Part shown: piece by piece, positions 26,564-38,735 of the stretch
Layout of the letters: each line of letters opens with the position of its first letter
Position numbering within the stretch: position 1 is the first letter of the stretch
DNA from: Methylobacterium sp. BTF04
GTDB lineage: Bacteria > Pseudomonadota > Alphaproteobacteria > Rhizobiales > Beijerinckiaceae
NCBI RefSeq assembly: GCF_010692745.1
Contig: NZ_JAAHTB010000001.1
Location: 62,001 to 126,000, forward strand
DNA: 64,000 bases
Reading direction: 5' to 3'
Made by a program: the position numbers and the translations under genes
Notes under the pieces: generated by a model
What the model saw: the letters and a program-made list of their open reading frames with translations, nothing else
The model's database searches: none
What the model was told of the DNA's origin: nothing

Positions 26564-27865
26564 ATGGAATCCCACACCGATCTCTGGCTGGCGGCGAGCA
26601 TCGTCGCGATCTCGCTGCTGCTTTCGGCCTTCTTCGCGGGCGCCGAGACCGCCTTCACCGCCGCCTCGCGGGCCCGGATGCTGAGCCTGGAGACCGCGGG
26701 CGACCCGCGGGCCCGCCTCGTCAACCGCATCCTGGCGATCCGCGAGCGCTTCATCGGCGCCATGCTGATCGGCTACAACATCGTCGCCATCGGTGCCTCG
26801 GCCTTCACCACGAGCGTGCTGACGACGATGTTCGGCAAGAGCGGCGTGCTCTACGCCACCGGGGTGATGTCGGTGCTGGTCATCGTCTTCGCCGAAGTGC
26901 TGCCCAAGACGCTGGCCATCAACAATCCCGACCGGGCGGCCCTGCTCATGGCCCGGCCGGTGGCCTTCGCCGTCGCCCTGCTCGGGCCGCTCGCCCTCGC
27001 CATCGAGCATCTGGTCCGCCTGATGCTGCGCCCCTTCGGCGTCAGCATCGGCGAGCACCAGTCGATCCTGTCCGCCACCGACGAGATTCGCGGACAGGTG
27101 GCCCTGCTCCATCGCGAGGGCGGCGTCGCCAAGGCCGAGCGCGACATGCTCGGGGGATTGCTCGACCTGCACGAACTCTCGGTCTCAGAGGTCATGGTGC
27201 ACCGCACCAAGATGCGCACCATCAACGCCGATCTGCCCTCCGAGGAGATCGTCCGCGAGGTGCTGGCCTCGCCCTACACCCGGATGCCGCTGTGGCGCGG
27301 CTCCTCCGAAAACATCATCGGCGTGCTCCACGCCAAGGATCTGCTGCGCGCGCTCGATGCCGCCGGCGGAGACGCGTCGGGCCTCAAGGTCGAGGCGCTG
27401 GCGCTGGAGACGTGGTTCGTGCCCGACACCACCTCCCTGCGCGATCAGCTCAAGGCGTTCCTCACCAAGAAGACCCACTTCGCCCTGGTGGTCGACGAGT
27501 ACGGCGAGGTGATGGGCCTCGTCACCCTGGAGGACATCCTCGAGGAGATCGTCGGCGACATCGCCGACGAGCACGACGTCACGGTCTCGGGGGTGCGGCC
27601 GCAGGGCGACGGCTCGGTGAACGCGGACGGCAGCGTGCCGATCCGCGACCTCAACCGGGCGATGGACTGGGATCTGCCCGACGACGAGGCCACCACCATC
27701 GCGGGTCTCGTCATTCACGAGGCCCGCGCCATCCCCGATACCGGTACCGCGTTCAACTTCCACGGCTTTCGGTTTCAGGTTCTCCGCAAGTCCAAGAACC
27801 GGATCACCAGCTTGCGGATCACGCCGCTCGGCCCGGCGACGGGCGTCAAGAAGCCGGAGGATTGA
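26564..27865 (+). CDS. CNNM/CorC-family protein (DUF21-CBS-CorC_HlyC)
   Basis: 433 residues. The N-terminal DUF21/CNNM domain has three or four membrane helices (about 1-190; SLLLSAFFAGAETAFTAASRARM is diagnostic). Two CBS domains follow (about 205-330; VMVHRTKMRTI, then FALVVDEYGEVMGLVTLEDILEEIVGDI). A C-terminal CorC_HlyC domain (about 345-425) closes the protein. Family members are linked to magnesium or cobalt efflux and are often misnamed hemolysins. It stands alone, 101 bases after the kinase gene. Confidence 0.92.
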   Translation: MESHTDLWLAASIVAISLLLSAFFAGAETAFTAASRARMLSLETAGDPRARLVNRILAIRERFIGAMLIGYNIVAIGASAFTTSVLTTMFGKSGVLYATGVMSVLVIVFAEVLPKTLAINNPDRAALLMARPVAFAVALLGPLALAIEHLVRLMLRPFGVSIGEHQSILSATDEIRGQVALLHREGGVAKAERDMLGGLLDLHELSVSEVMVHRTKMRTINADLPSEEIVREVLASPYTRMPLWRGSSENIIGVLHAKDLLRALDAAGGDASGLKVEALALETWFVPDTTSLRDQLKAFLTKKTHFALVVDEYGEVMGLVTLEDILEEIVGDIADEHDVTVSGVRPQGDGSVNADGSVPIRDLNRAMDWDLPDDEATTIAGLVIHEARAIPDTGTAFNFHGFRFQVLRKSKNRITSLRITPLGPATGVKKPED

Positions 27866-28072
27866 TGCCGCCGCCCGATGGGCCTGAACCACCGCCTCGG
27901 CCGCGTCTGGTAACTTTCACCAAATCGTGACGTTTTTCGAGGCTTAAATACCGACTGAAGTCGCAAGTCCGCGCGCGAGTTCACCTTTGGATGGCACTGT
28001 CGGCGTTAAAACCCGCGAAGAACGGGCGCCTCGGCCAGAGGGATACGCCTGCGGCAAGCGCGGAAGCGATGA

Positions 28073-29236
28073 ATGCGGCTCGATGCTCCGACACTGTTGC
28101 TGGTGACCGTGATCCTGACCTTCACGGTCGGGAGCCTGTTCCTGCTGTCGTGGAGCCAGGCGAGGGCCATGCGAGCGCTGGCGATCTGGGGTGTCGCCCA
28201 TCTGGTGGGTGCCTCGGCCTCGGCCCTGCTCTCCCTCCGCGGCGTGATCCCGGACTGGGCCTCCATCGGGCTCGCCAACGCCTTGATCATCGGCGCCTAC
28301 GGATTGATCTGGAGCGGGACGCGGGCGTTTGAAGGGCGCCCCGCCTGGCTCGCTCCGGTGGTCGGGAGCGTCGCCCTGTGGGGCGGGGCCTGCCTGATTC
28401 CGGACTTCTTCGCCTCGCTGCCCGCCCGTGTGATCCTGGCCTCGGCATTGGCCGGCCTGTTCTGCCTCGCGGCAGGAATCGAAGTCTGGCGGGGACGGGC
28501 CGAGCCGCTGCTTTCACGCTGGCCGGCGATGATCCTGCTGGGCGGCTACACGCTCGCCTACTGGGTGCGGATTCCGTTGGCGATGGTGGCACCGTCGCCG
28601 CCACCGGGCTACAACCCCCTGCAATCGCAGTGGCTCGCGATCCTGTGCTGCGCGGGCATGCTGTTCACGCTCTCCATCGCCTTCGTGTTCATGGCCCTCA
28701 CCAAGGAACGGGCGGAGCGCCTCCAGCGACTGGCTGCCGATACCGATCCGCTCACCGGCATCGCCAGCCGGCGTGCCTTCGTCGCCGGCGCGCAGGCGAT
28801 CCTCGCGCAGCGCGACCGGACCGCGACCCTGCTGCTGTTCGACCTCGACCATTTCAAGCGCATCAACGATGCCTACGGCCATGCGGTGGGAGACGGCGTC
28901 CTGGTCGGATTCTGTCACACGGCGCAGGCGCTCCTGCCGACAGGTGCGGTGTTCGGGCGGATGGGCGGCGAGGAATTCGCCTGCCTCGTACCGGATCTCG
29001 CGCACGAAGACGCCCTGGCCGCCGCAGAGCTGATCCGCAGGGCGGTGTCCGGTCTCCGGGTCCCGGCCTTTCCGCGCCTCGCGGTGAGCGTCAGCATCGG
29101 CGCGGCGACGAACCGGACCTGGGGCCGCGATCTCGACACCCTCCTGAGAACCGCCGACGCGGCCCTCTACCGCGCCAAGCGCAAGGGCCGCGACCGGGTC
29201 GAGCTGTCCGTGCCGACGCTGGACCAGGCGGCCTGA
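28073..29236 (+). CDS. Membrane-anchored diguanylate cyclase (GGDEF)
   Basis: 387 residues. The N-terminal half holds six or seven hydrophobic helices (from LLLVTVILTFTVGSLFLLSW to MLFTLSIAFVFMAL). It forms a MASE-like sensor with no recognised ligand. A short coiled linker then leads to a GGDEF domain at about 215-380. The active site is GRMGGEEF, a functional variant of GGDEF, and the nucleotide-binding DLDHFKRINDAYGHAVGD is intact, so c-di-GMP synthesis is expected. No RxxD inhibitory site is present directly before the motif. Another c-di-GMP-related gene (degenerate EAL) is 17 kb away. Confidence 0.92.
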   Translation: MRLDAPTLLLVTVILTFTVGSLFLLSWSQARAMRALAIWGVAHLVGASASALLSLRGVIPDWASIGLANALIIGAYGLIWSGTRAFEGRPAWLAPVVGSVALWGGACLIPDFFASLPARVILASALAGLFCLAAGIEVWRGRAEPLLSRWPAMILLGGYTLAYWVRIPLAMVAPSPPPGYNPLQSQWLAILCCAGMLFTLSIAFVFMALTKERAERLQRLAADTDPLTGIASRRAFVAGAQAILAQRDRTATLLLFDLDHFKRINDAYGHAVGDGVLVGFCHTAQALLPTGAVFGRMGGEEFACLVPDLAHEDALAAAELIRRAVSGLRVPAFPRLAVSVSIGAATNRTWGRDLDTLLRTADAALYRAKRKGRDRVELSVPTLDQAA

Positions 29237-29264
29237 CAGCCCCCCGGTCCAGCGCGCGGTCGGA

Positions 29265-30176
29265 TCAGGGGGTTTTGGGCTCCGGCGTCGGAGCGGGCGC
29301 CGCGCTGGTGCGCTCGATCTTGGCGCTCTCGCGCAGCTTCAGGATCAGGTCCTGCTGCGACTTGCGGGTGAGGTACTGGTCGACCTGCTCCTTCATTTCG
29401 GCGAAGGCCGGCACCGGCTTCGTGCGCTTCTCCTCGAGCTTGATCACATGCCAGCCGAACTGGGTCTTGACCGGGTCGGAGACCTGGCCGGGGCTGAGCT
29501 TGAACGCGGCCTCGGCGAAGGGCGCGACCATGCGCTCCTTGGTGAACCAGCCGAGATCGCCGCCCTCGGTCTTCGAGCCCGGGTCCTTCGAGGCTTCGGC
29601 CGCCACCTTCGCGAAATCCTCGCCGCCCTTGATGCGCGCGGCGATCTTCTTGGCGTCGTCCTCGTTCTCCACGAGGATGTGGCGGGCATGGACCTCCTCT
29701 TCGGGCTTCATCGCCTTCACGGTCTGCTCGTAGAGGGCCTTGGCGGCCTCCGGCGTCACCGCCTTCTTGGCTTCGCGCTCCAGGTACTCGTCGAGGAGGA
29801 GCTTGTCCTTGAAGTAGGACAGCTTGCGCTGGAAGTCCGGCGAATCGCCGACCTTGGCGGCCTCCGCGGCCTGAGCGCCGACCTTGAGGTCGACCATGTA
29901 GTCGATCAGCAGGTTCTTCTTCTGGGCGTCGTCGACGCCCGGCAGCGACAGGGCCGGATCCTCGGCCGCGATGGCGAGATCGCCCGCCGTGACGGGGGCG
30001 CCGTTCACCTTCGCCATCACCGTGTCGGGCGCCACCGGGGCGGCCGGCGCTGCGGCGGGTGCCGTGGCCGGAGGCGTCTGCGCCAGGGCCTGCATCGGCA
30101 GGGCGATGGAGGCGAGCGGCAGCGCAAGAGCCAGGGCCACGGCGCTGGTGCGCCGGAGAAGGTGAGGCGTCGTCAT
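29265..30176 (-). CDS. Periplasmic parvulin-type peptidylprolyl isomerase
   Basis: 303 residues. Signal peptide of about 33 residues (LALALPLASIALPMQALAQ), an Ala/Pro-rich linker, and a SurA/PrsA-like N-terminal helical region (about 50-150). The parvulin domain (about 155-255) has EVHARHILVENEDDAKKIAARI and GGDLGWFTKERMVAPFAEAAF, then TQFGWHVIKLEEKR. It helps fold exported proteins. The start ATG at 30176 has GAGGAA 10 bases before it. Divergence from secA, across 461 bases, groups two secretion functions. Confidence 0.93.
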   Translation of the reverse strand: MTTPHLLRRTSAVALALALPLASIALPMQALAQTPPATAPAAAPAAPVAPDTVMAKVNGAPVTAGDLAIAAEDPALSLPGVDDAQKKNLLIDYMVDLKVGAQAAEAAKVGDSPDFQRKLSYFKDKLLLDEYLEREAKKAVTPEAAKALYEQTVKAMKPEEEVHARHILVENEDDAKKIAARIKGGEDFAKVAAEASKDPGSKTEGGDLGWFTKERMVAPFAEAAFKLSPGQVSDPVKTQFGWHVIKLEEKRTKPVPAFAEMKEQVDQYLTRKSQQDLILKLRESAKIERTSAAPAPTPEPKTP

Positions 30177-30637
30177 CAAAGGGTGTTCCTCGAGAGTAGG
30201 GCGCCGCCCCCTCGCGGCTCTGGGCCGGCCGGGATCGGGGCGTCGCTTCAGGCTAGTTCGGTACGCTGCGGCGCAGGTGTGGATCACAGGTGGCGCGGGC
30301 AGGACGGGCGGGCAAGAGGGGGTCAACAAAGAGGGGGCAGCCAAGTGGGTAAGCCAAGTGGGGAACCCGATCCGTCCGGGCTCGGTGCCCGCTCCCGGCC
30401 CGGTCGCGACCGTGCGCCGCTCCCGATTCGGTCCGAGAGCGCAACGCCCGCACGCGCCAAACGGGCGGGCTTTCTGTCGTCCGGGGGACCGGCGCGCCGG
30501 GGACCGCCCGCGGGATCGGCGGGCCTGCTGTGCCGGGCGGCCCTTTCGGATGCGTCCTGCAATATTTACCTCTATAAGCCCGCCCAACACGCACTCTTCC
30601 GATATCTCGCTTCAGATATCTCGACCGCAGGTTCACG
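30177..30637. other. Divergent control region of the PPIase gene and secA
   Basis: 461 bases without a gene. GC drops to the right (about 30555-30625). Two direct copies of GATATCTCG at 30601-30609 and 30615-30623 lie in the secA leader just upstream of its ATG. No secM-like ORF and no clear terminator are visible. Confidence 0.45.
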
Positions 30638-33532
<2,895 letters not shown>

Positions 33533-33536
33533 GCCG

Positions 33537-33944
33537 GTGGCGGGCATCGTCTACGGCCTCGAGCCGGACCTCGACGCGGCGGAGTTCCGCCGCGTCCTGA
33601 TCGAATCGGGCCTCGCCCCGCGCAGGCCCGCCGACGACCTCGCCCGGCTCGCGACGATGATCGCCCGCGCCGATCTCGTCGTCACCGCCCGGCACGACGG
33701 CGCGCTGATGGGCGTCGCCCGCACGCTCACCGACTTTGCGTTCTGCGCCTACCTGTCGGATCTCGCGGTCTGCCGCTCGGCGCAGGGCCTCGGGATCGGC
33801 CAGGGCCTGATCGAGGCGACCCGTGCGGCGGTGGGGCCGCAGGCTTCCGTGCTGCTCACGGCGGCCCCGGACGCGATCACCTTCTACGACCATATCGGGA
33901 TGCCGCGGGTGCCGGACGCGTTCCGGTACGATCGCGAGACCTGA
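33537..33944 (+). CDS. GNAT-family N-acetyltransferase
   Basis: 135 residues from a GTG at 33537, 4 bases after the secA stop. A compact GNAT fold: the acetyl-CoA region is AYLSDLAVCRSAQGLGIGQGLIEATRAAVG (V-x-x-x-x-Q/R-x-x-G-x-G/A), followed by VLLTAAPDAITFYDHIGM. It resembles YhbS/RimI-like small acetyltransferases; the substrate is unknown. Close spacing suggests co-transcription with secA. Confidence 0.85.
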   Translation: MAGIVYGLEPDLDAAEFRRVLIESGLAPRRPADDLARLATMIARADLVVTARHDGALMGVARTLTDFAFCAYLSDLAVCRSAQGLGIGQGLIEATRAAVGPQASVLLTAAPDAITFYDHIGMPRVPDAFRYDRET

Positions 33945-34046
33945 CGCCCCGAATCGGGCGTTTCGCGACGATCCGGCCGGCTTGCCCGAAAAGAACCCAG
34001 ATTCATCCCCAAGCTTGACCACCAAACAGGCGCGGAGCGAGACGGC

Positions 34047-34892
34047 ATGGGGATTCCCCGATCGGCGAAGACAGGGCTGCCCTTGGTCCTGGTGCTGACG
34101 ACGACGGGCCTTGGCGCCTGCAACGCCCCCGGGTCGACGGGGTCCCTCGGCGGAACCGCGCCGCGTCCCCTGGCCATGGCGGTGACGGATCAGGAGCGCG
34201 ATTGCCTCGGCCGGGCCATGTACTTCGAATCGAACCGCACCGATGCGGAGGGTCTGCTCGCGGTCGGCACCGTGGTGATGAACCGCCTGGAGGCGGCGGC
34301 CTTCCCCAATGGCGGCATCTGCGCCGTGGTCGGCCAGCCGCGCCAGTTCGCCACCGGCGTGCTGACGAAGCCGATGGCGGAGAAAGACCTGAAGAAGGTC
34401 GCCGAAGTGACCGACGCGGTGCTCGATGGGCAGCGCCATCCCAAGGTCGGGCGGGCGATGTACTTCCACACCGCCGGGCGCACCTACCCCTACAACAACA
34501 TGCATTACGTGGCGGTCGCCGGCGGCAACGCCTTCTACGAGAAGCGCAAGCCCGGCGCCCCCGCCCCTGCGGCGCTCCCGCCCACCGCCATGGCGCTGGT
34601 GGCGCCCGCCGCACCGACGCCGCTGGCCATCGCACCCGCCGAGGCTCCCGTCACGGACCCGGTTGTGGTTGCGATCCCGGTGGCCGTGGCCGAACCGGTC
34701 ATGATGCCGGCCGCGATCGCGCCTGCGGCACCGCCCGCGGCGATGCCGGCTCAGGCAAGCACCGTCCAGGCAAGCACCGTCCAGGCAAGCGTTTCCCAAG
34801 CGCGTATCCCGCAAGCGAACGTCCCCCAGGCGAGCGCACCCGGGGCCAGTCTGGTGAGCGGATTGCCGATTCCGACCTACTCGGCGCACTAG
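34047..34892 (+). CDS. SleB-type cell-wall hydrolase, predicted lipoprotein
   Basis: 281 residues. A lipobox (GLGAC, Cys at about 25) suggests outer-membrane or periplasmic anchoring. Residues 45-165 are a Hydrolase_2 (SleB/CwlJ) domain: CLGRAMYFESNRTDAEGLLAVGTVVMNRL contains the catalytic Glu, and GRAMYFHTAGRTYPYNNMHYVAVAGGNAFYEKR closes it. The C-terminal 110 residues are Ala/Pro/Val-rich and disordered, ending in short repeats of QAS-type units encoded by a 15-bp tandem repeat. Likely cleaves peptidoglycan glycan strands during growth. Confidence 0.87.
   Translation: MGIPRSAKTGLPLVLVLTTTGLGACNAPGSTGSLGGTAPRPLAMAVTDQERDCLGRAMYFESNRTDAEGLLAVGTVVMNRLEAAAFPNGGICAVVGQPRQFATGVLTKPMAEKDLKKVAEVTDAVLDGQRHPKVGRAMYFHTAGRTYPYNNMHYVAVAGGNAFYEKRKPGAPAPAALPPTAMALVAPAAPTPLAIAPAEAPVTDPVVVAIPVAVAEPVMMPAAIAPAAPPAAMPAQASTVQASTVQASVSQARIPQANVPQASAPGASLVSGLPIPTYSAH
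34752..34790 (+). repeat. 15-bp tandem repeat in the SleB-type gene
   Basis: CAGGCAAGCACCGTC occurs twice in tandem (34752-34766, 34767-34781), followed by 9 bases of a third copy. It encodes repeated QASTV in the disordered C-terminal tail. The reading frame is kept by the 15-base unit. Confidence 0.85.
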
Positions 34893-34943
34893 AACAATGC
34901 GGCCCGAGCCAGATGCCGGCTCGAATCAGGGCGAGGTCCGGTC

Positions 34944-36923
34944 CTAGACCGTGACCTGCGTGCCGACCTCGACCACGCGCCCTGTCGGGATCTGGAAGAA
35001 GTCGGTGGCGTCGTTGGCGTTCTTGGCCAGCGTGATGAAGATCCGGTCCTGCCACAGCGGCATGCCGGAATGCGCCGCAGGGCGGATCGACCGGCGCGAC
35101 AGGAAGAACGACGTCGCCATGATGTCGAACTTGAAGCCCTGCTTGCGCAGCAGCGTCAGGTTCCGGGGAATGTTGGGCGTCTCCATGTAGCCGAACTTCA
35201 TCACGACCTTGTGGAAGTGCGGCCCGATGGGCTCGATCCGGATGCGGTCGGCGGCACTGGCGCGGGGCGTGTCGACGGTCTCCACCGTCAGGATGACGTT
35301 CTTCTCGTGCAGCACCTTGTTGTGCTTGAGATTGTGCAACAGGGCGGCCGGCGCGATGTAGGGATCGCTCGTCAGGAACACCGCCGTGCCGCGCACGTGG
35401 TGGGGCGGGCTCTTCTCCAGCATGCTCACGAGTTCGGTGAGCGGCACGTCGGTCTTGCGGGTCTTGTTGATGAGGATGCCGACGCCGCGGACCCAGGTCC
35501 ACATCACGATGATGAGCGCGCCGGCGAACAGCAGGGGCACGTAGCCGCCCTCGAACACCTTGAGCAGGTTCGAGAGCAGGAACAGGAACTCGATGGCGAC
35601 GAAGGGCAGGATCACCAATCCGGCCGCCAGCGGCGACCACTTCCAGGTCTTCCACAGCACCAGGAAGGCCAGGCTGGCGGTGATCAGCATCGTGCCGGTG
35701 ACGGCGATGCCGTAGGCCGAGGCCAGGGCCGCGGACGAGCGGAACAGGATCGCCAGGATCACGACGCCGACCATCAGCAGGGCGTTGATCTGCGGCAGGT
35801 AGATCTGTCCCGAATGCGATTCCGAGGTGTGGCGGATCTCCAGGCGCGGCAGCAGGCCGAGTTGGATCGCCTGGCGCGACAGCGAGAACGCGCCGGTGAT
35901 GACGGCCTGGCTCGCGGTGACGGTGGCGGCGGTGGCCAGCAGCACCATCGGCAGCAGGCCCCATTCCGGCACCAGCTGGAAGAACGGATCGGTGGTGTCG
36001 GGCTTGGCCAGCACCAGGGCGGCCTGTCCGAAATAGTTGAGCACGAGGCAGGGTGCCACGAGGTAGAGCCAGGCGATCTGGATCGGGCGGCGGCCGAAAT
36101 GCCCGAGATCGGCGAACAGCGCCTCTGCCCCGGTCACCGCCAGGAACACCGCGCCCAGGGCGACCAGGGCGCCGGTGCCGTGACCGAGCAGGTAGTGCAG
36201 CGCGTAATACGGGTTGACCGCCCACAGCACGTCGGGCCGGACGAAGATGTGCGGGATCGCCGCGAGCGCCATGGCGGCGAACCACACGGCCATGATCGGC
36301 CCGAAGAAGGTGGCGACCTTCCCCGTGCCCCGGTTCTGGATCAGGAACAGCGGCACGATGATCGCGATGGTGATCGGCAGGACGTAGGCGTCCAGGGCCG
36401 GCGTCACGAGCTTCAGACCCTCCACCGCCGAGAGCACCGAGATCGCCGGGGTGATGATGGCATCGCCGTAGAACAGCGAGGCGCCGAGCAGGCCGAGCAT
36501 GAACACCACGCGCGATCCGCCGAGCGCCGTGCGGGCCAGCGCCATCAGCGAGAGGATGCCGCCCTCGCCGTTGTTGTCCATCCGCATCAGGATGACGACG
36601 TATTTGACGGTGACGATGAGCAGCAGCGCCCACAGGATCAGCGAGGCGACACCCAGCACCTCCTCGCGCAGCAGGATGCCGTCGGCACGCGCCGAGACCA
36701 GGGCTTCCCGAAAGGCGTAGAGCGGGCTCGTGCCGATATCGCCGTAGACGACGCCCATGGAGCCGATGATCAGGGTCCACAGGGTCTGCGGCGCATGTCC
36801 GTGCGCGACGTCGACCGCTTCGGCAACGGCCGGCTTTGCGGGGATCGCCGCCTCGACCGGCGAAGGAGCCTCCCCGCCGTCTGGCTTGGCGGTGGGCACG
36901 CTCGGAGTGGCGGATTGCGTCAT
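34944..36923 (-). CDS. kup: Low-affinity potassium transporter Kup
   Basis: 659 residues, a proton-coupled potassium symporter of the inner membrane. The family signature follows a Pro/Ala-rich N-terminus: [24 protein letters not shown]. About 12 helices span residues 50-480, including [49 protein letters not shown]. The soluble C-terminal domain ends in [14 protein letters not shown] start at the ATG at 36923 rather than a TTG 24 bases upstream. It follows ispG on the same strand after 204 bases. Confidence 0.94.
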   Translation of the reverse strand: MTQSATPSVPTAKPDGGEAPSPVEAAIPAKPAVAEAVDVAHGHAPQTLWTLIIGSMGVVYGDIGTSPLYAFREALVSARADGILLREEVLGVASLILWALLLIVTVKYVVILMRMDNNGEGGILSLMALARTALGGSRVVFMLGLLGASLFYGDAIITPAISVLSAVEGLKLVTPALDAYVLPITIAIIVPLFLIQNRGTGKVATFFGPIMAVWFAAMALAAIPHIFVRPDVLWAVNPYYALHYLLGHGTGALVALGAVFLAVTGAEALFADLGHFGRRPIQIAWLYLVAPCLVLNYFGQAALVLAKPDTTDPFFQLVPEWGLLPMVLLATAATVTASQAVITGAFSLSRQAIQLGLLPRLEIRHTSESHSGQIYLPQINALLMVGVVILAILFRSSAALASAYGIAVTGTMLITASLAFLVLWKTWKWSPLAAGLVILPFVAIEFLFLLSNLLKVFEGGYVPLLFAGALIIVMWTWVRGVGILINKTRKTDVPLTELVSMLEKSPPHHVRGTAVFLTSDPYIAPAALLHNLKHNKVLHEKNVILTVETVDTPRASAADRIRIEPIGPHFHKVVMKFGYMETPNIPRNLTLLRKQGFKFDIMATSFFLSRRSIRPAAHSGMPLWQDRIFITLAKNANDATDFFQIPTGRVVEVGTQVTV

Positions 36924-37127
36924 TCGGGCCGATCGGGACTTGTGCAAGCCCGGCGGGCGGCGGCGCGGTCGAACCGCGCGCGCAGACAGGCCGGGGCCGG
37001 CCCCGACGCGATGCCGGGCGGCTAGGGATCGTTCGCGTTCACGCTATCATGCGACCGCAGGTGCGAGAACGGCAAGCGTGCGCCGCCGCACACGCGGTCA
37101 CAGGGTTTCGCGGGATGGCGGTGCGGC

Positions 37128-38456
37128 TTATTCGGCCGCGTCTTGGGTGCCCTGACCGCCCTGGCCGCCGCCCTGGCCGAAGCGGCGCTCGATATAGTCG
37201 ATGACGACCGTCTCGAAATCCTTGGCCAGCGTCGCGCCGCGCAGGGTCATCGCCTTCTTGCCGTCGATGAAGACCGGTGCGGTGGGGGTCTCGCCGGTGC
37301 CGGGCAGCGAGATGCCGATATCGGCATGCTTCGATTCGCCGGGGCCGTTGACGATGCAGCCCATCACCGCGACGTTCAGGCCCTCGACGCCGGGATAGTT
37401 CTTCTTCCACTCGGGCATCGACGCGACGATCCAGTTCTGGATGTCGCGGGCGAGTTCCTGGAAGGTCGTCGACGTCGTGCGCCCGCAGCCCGGACAGGCG
37501 GCGACCAGCGGCACGAACGTCCGGAACCCCATGGTCTGCAGGAGTTCCTGGCTCGCCTTGACCTCGACGGTGCGGTCACCGCCCGGCTCCGGAGTGAGCG
37601 AGTAGCGGATGGTGTCGCCGATGCCTTCCTGCAGCAGCACGCCGATGGCGGCCGAGGCCGCGACCAGACCCTTCGAGCCCATGCCGGCCTCGGTGAGCCC
37701 GAGATGGATCGCGAAGTCGGAGCGGCGCGCCACCTCGCGGTAGACGGCGATGAGATCCTGCACCGCCGAGACTTTTGCCGAGAGGATGATCCGGTCCTTG
37801 GGCAGCCCGAGTTCCACCGCACGCTCGGCCGAGGACAGGGCCGACTGCACCATGGCCTCGCGCATCACCGCGCGGGCATCGATAGGCTTGGCCGAGCGGG
37901 CGTTCTCGTCCATCAGATGGGTGAGGAGCGCCTCGTCGAGGGAGCCCCAGTTGGCACCGATGCGGATGGTCTTGCCGTAGCGGATCGCCTGCTCGACGAT
38001 GGTCGAGAACTGGGTGTCCTTCTTCTCCTTGAAGCCGACATTGCCCGGATTGATCCGATACTTGGCCAGCGCTTCGGCGCAGGCCGGATGATCGGACAGG
38101 AGCTTGTGGCCGATATAGTGGAAGTCGCCCACCAGCGGCACATGCACGCCGATACGGTCGAGCCGCTCGCGAATCTTCGGCACCGCCGCGGCCGCCTCGT
38201 CGCGGTCCACCGTGATGCGCACGAGTTCGGAACCGGCGCGCGACAGCTGGGCGACCTGCGCCACCGTCCCGTCGATGTCGGCGGTGTCGGTGTTGGTCAT
38301 CGACTGGACGACGATCGGTGCGCCGCCGCCCACCGTCACGGCGCCCTCTCCGGAACCCACCGTGACGCCGACCGTGCGGTGCCGGGGCGAGGGACCGGCG
38401 ATCTCGGGGCCGGTGCCGGCGATCGGATTGGCGGGGGTCGCGTCCATGGTGTCCAT
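37128..38456 (-). CDS. ispG: 4-hydroxy-3-methylbut-2-enyl diphosphate synthase (flavodoxin)
   Basis: 442 residues. [4Fe-4S] enzyme of the MEP isoprenoid pathway that converts MEcPP to [25 protein letters not shown] starts the TIM-barrel; HYIGHKLL and NPGNVG follow. The cluster ligands are in [16 protein letters not shown] and [11 protein letters not shown]. The start is uncertain: ATG at 38456 ([11 protein letters not shown]) or one at 38495. Divergent from the patatin gene. Confidence 0.95.
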   Translation of the reverse strand: MDTMDATPANPIAGTGPEIAGPSPRHRTVGVTVGSGEGAVTVGGGAPIVVQSMTNTDTADIDGTVAQVAQLSRAGSELVRITVDRDEAAAAVPKIRERLDRIGVHVPLVGDFHYIGHKLLSDHPACAEALAKYRINPGNVGFKEKKDTQFSTIVEQAIRYGKTIRIGANWGSLDEALLTHLMDENARSAKPIDARAVMREAMVQSALSSAERAVELGLPKDRIILSAKVSAVQDLIAVYREVARRSDFAIHLGLTEAGMGSKGLVAASAAIGVLLQEGIGDTIRYSLTPEPGGDRTVEVKASQELLQTMGFRTFVPLVAACPGCGRTTSTTFQELARDIQNWIVASMPEWKKNYPGVEGLNVAVMGCIVNGPGESKHADIGISLPGTGETPTAPVFIDGKKAMTLRGATLAKDFETVVIDYIERRFGQGGGQGGQGTQDAAE

Positions 38457-38702
38457 CGTTGATTTCGTGCGCTCCGAAAAACGGACCGTCGGCATCTCTT
38501 ACGCGCTGAAGCGTTTAGCTGAGATGACGCCGGGCGCTCGTCAAGTTCCGCGTCGCGTCGCGGCTCGTCCGTCGCAGCCTATCCCATGTCGCATCCCGCG
38601 CGGGATGTCGAGTTTTGCGCGTCCGTCCGGGTAGCAGGGCTGCGCCGGGGACAGGGAACCCCCTCGCCGTCGCCCCTGTTGGTCCGCCGTCCAGTGTTTA
38701 TA

Positions 38703-38716
38703 TTGCACTGCAACAT
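38703..38716 (+). promoter_or_regulatory. TTGCA-C-TGCAA palindrome before the patatin gene
   Basis: TTGCACTGCAACAT contains an 11-base palindrome with a single central base, 23 bases upstream of the chosen ATG. A related TGCA-A-TGCAACAT occurs at 52270-52282. TGC/GCA-rich dyads of this sort are bound by PhaR-type repressors in other bacteria, so a link to storage-polymer control is possible but unproven. Confidence 0.3.
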
Positions 38717-38735
38717 GAACAACCCGGAGACGACG

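Noticed and set aside
30340-30365. Direct repeat of GCCAAGTGGG in the secA/PPIase intergenic region
   Set aside because: Short, imperfect surroundings and far from both starts; likely chance in a G-rich stretch.
35070-37025. A 651-codon plus-strand open frame opposite kup
   Set aside because: Glu/Arg/His-rich shadow without hydrophobic or domain structure; kup is unambiguous.
38655-38680. GGAAC-N17-TGTT upstream of the patatin gene as an EcfG promoter
   Set aside because: The -10 element should be CGTT; one mismatch in the most conserved element and no other support.
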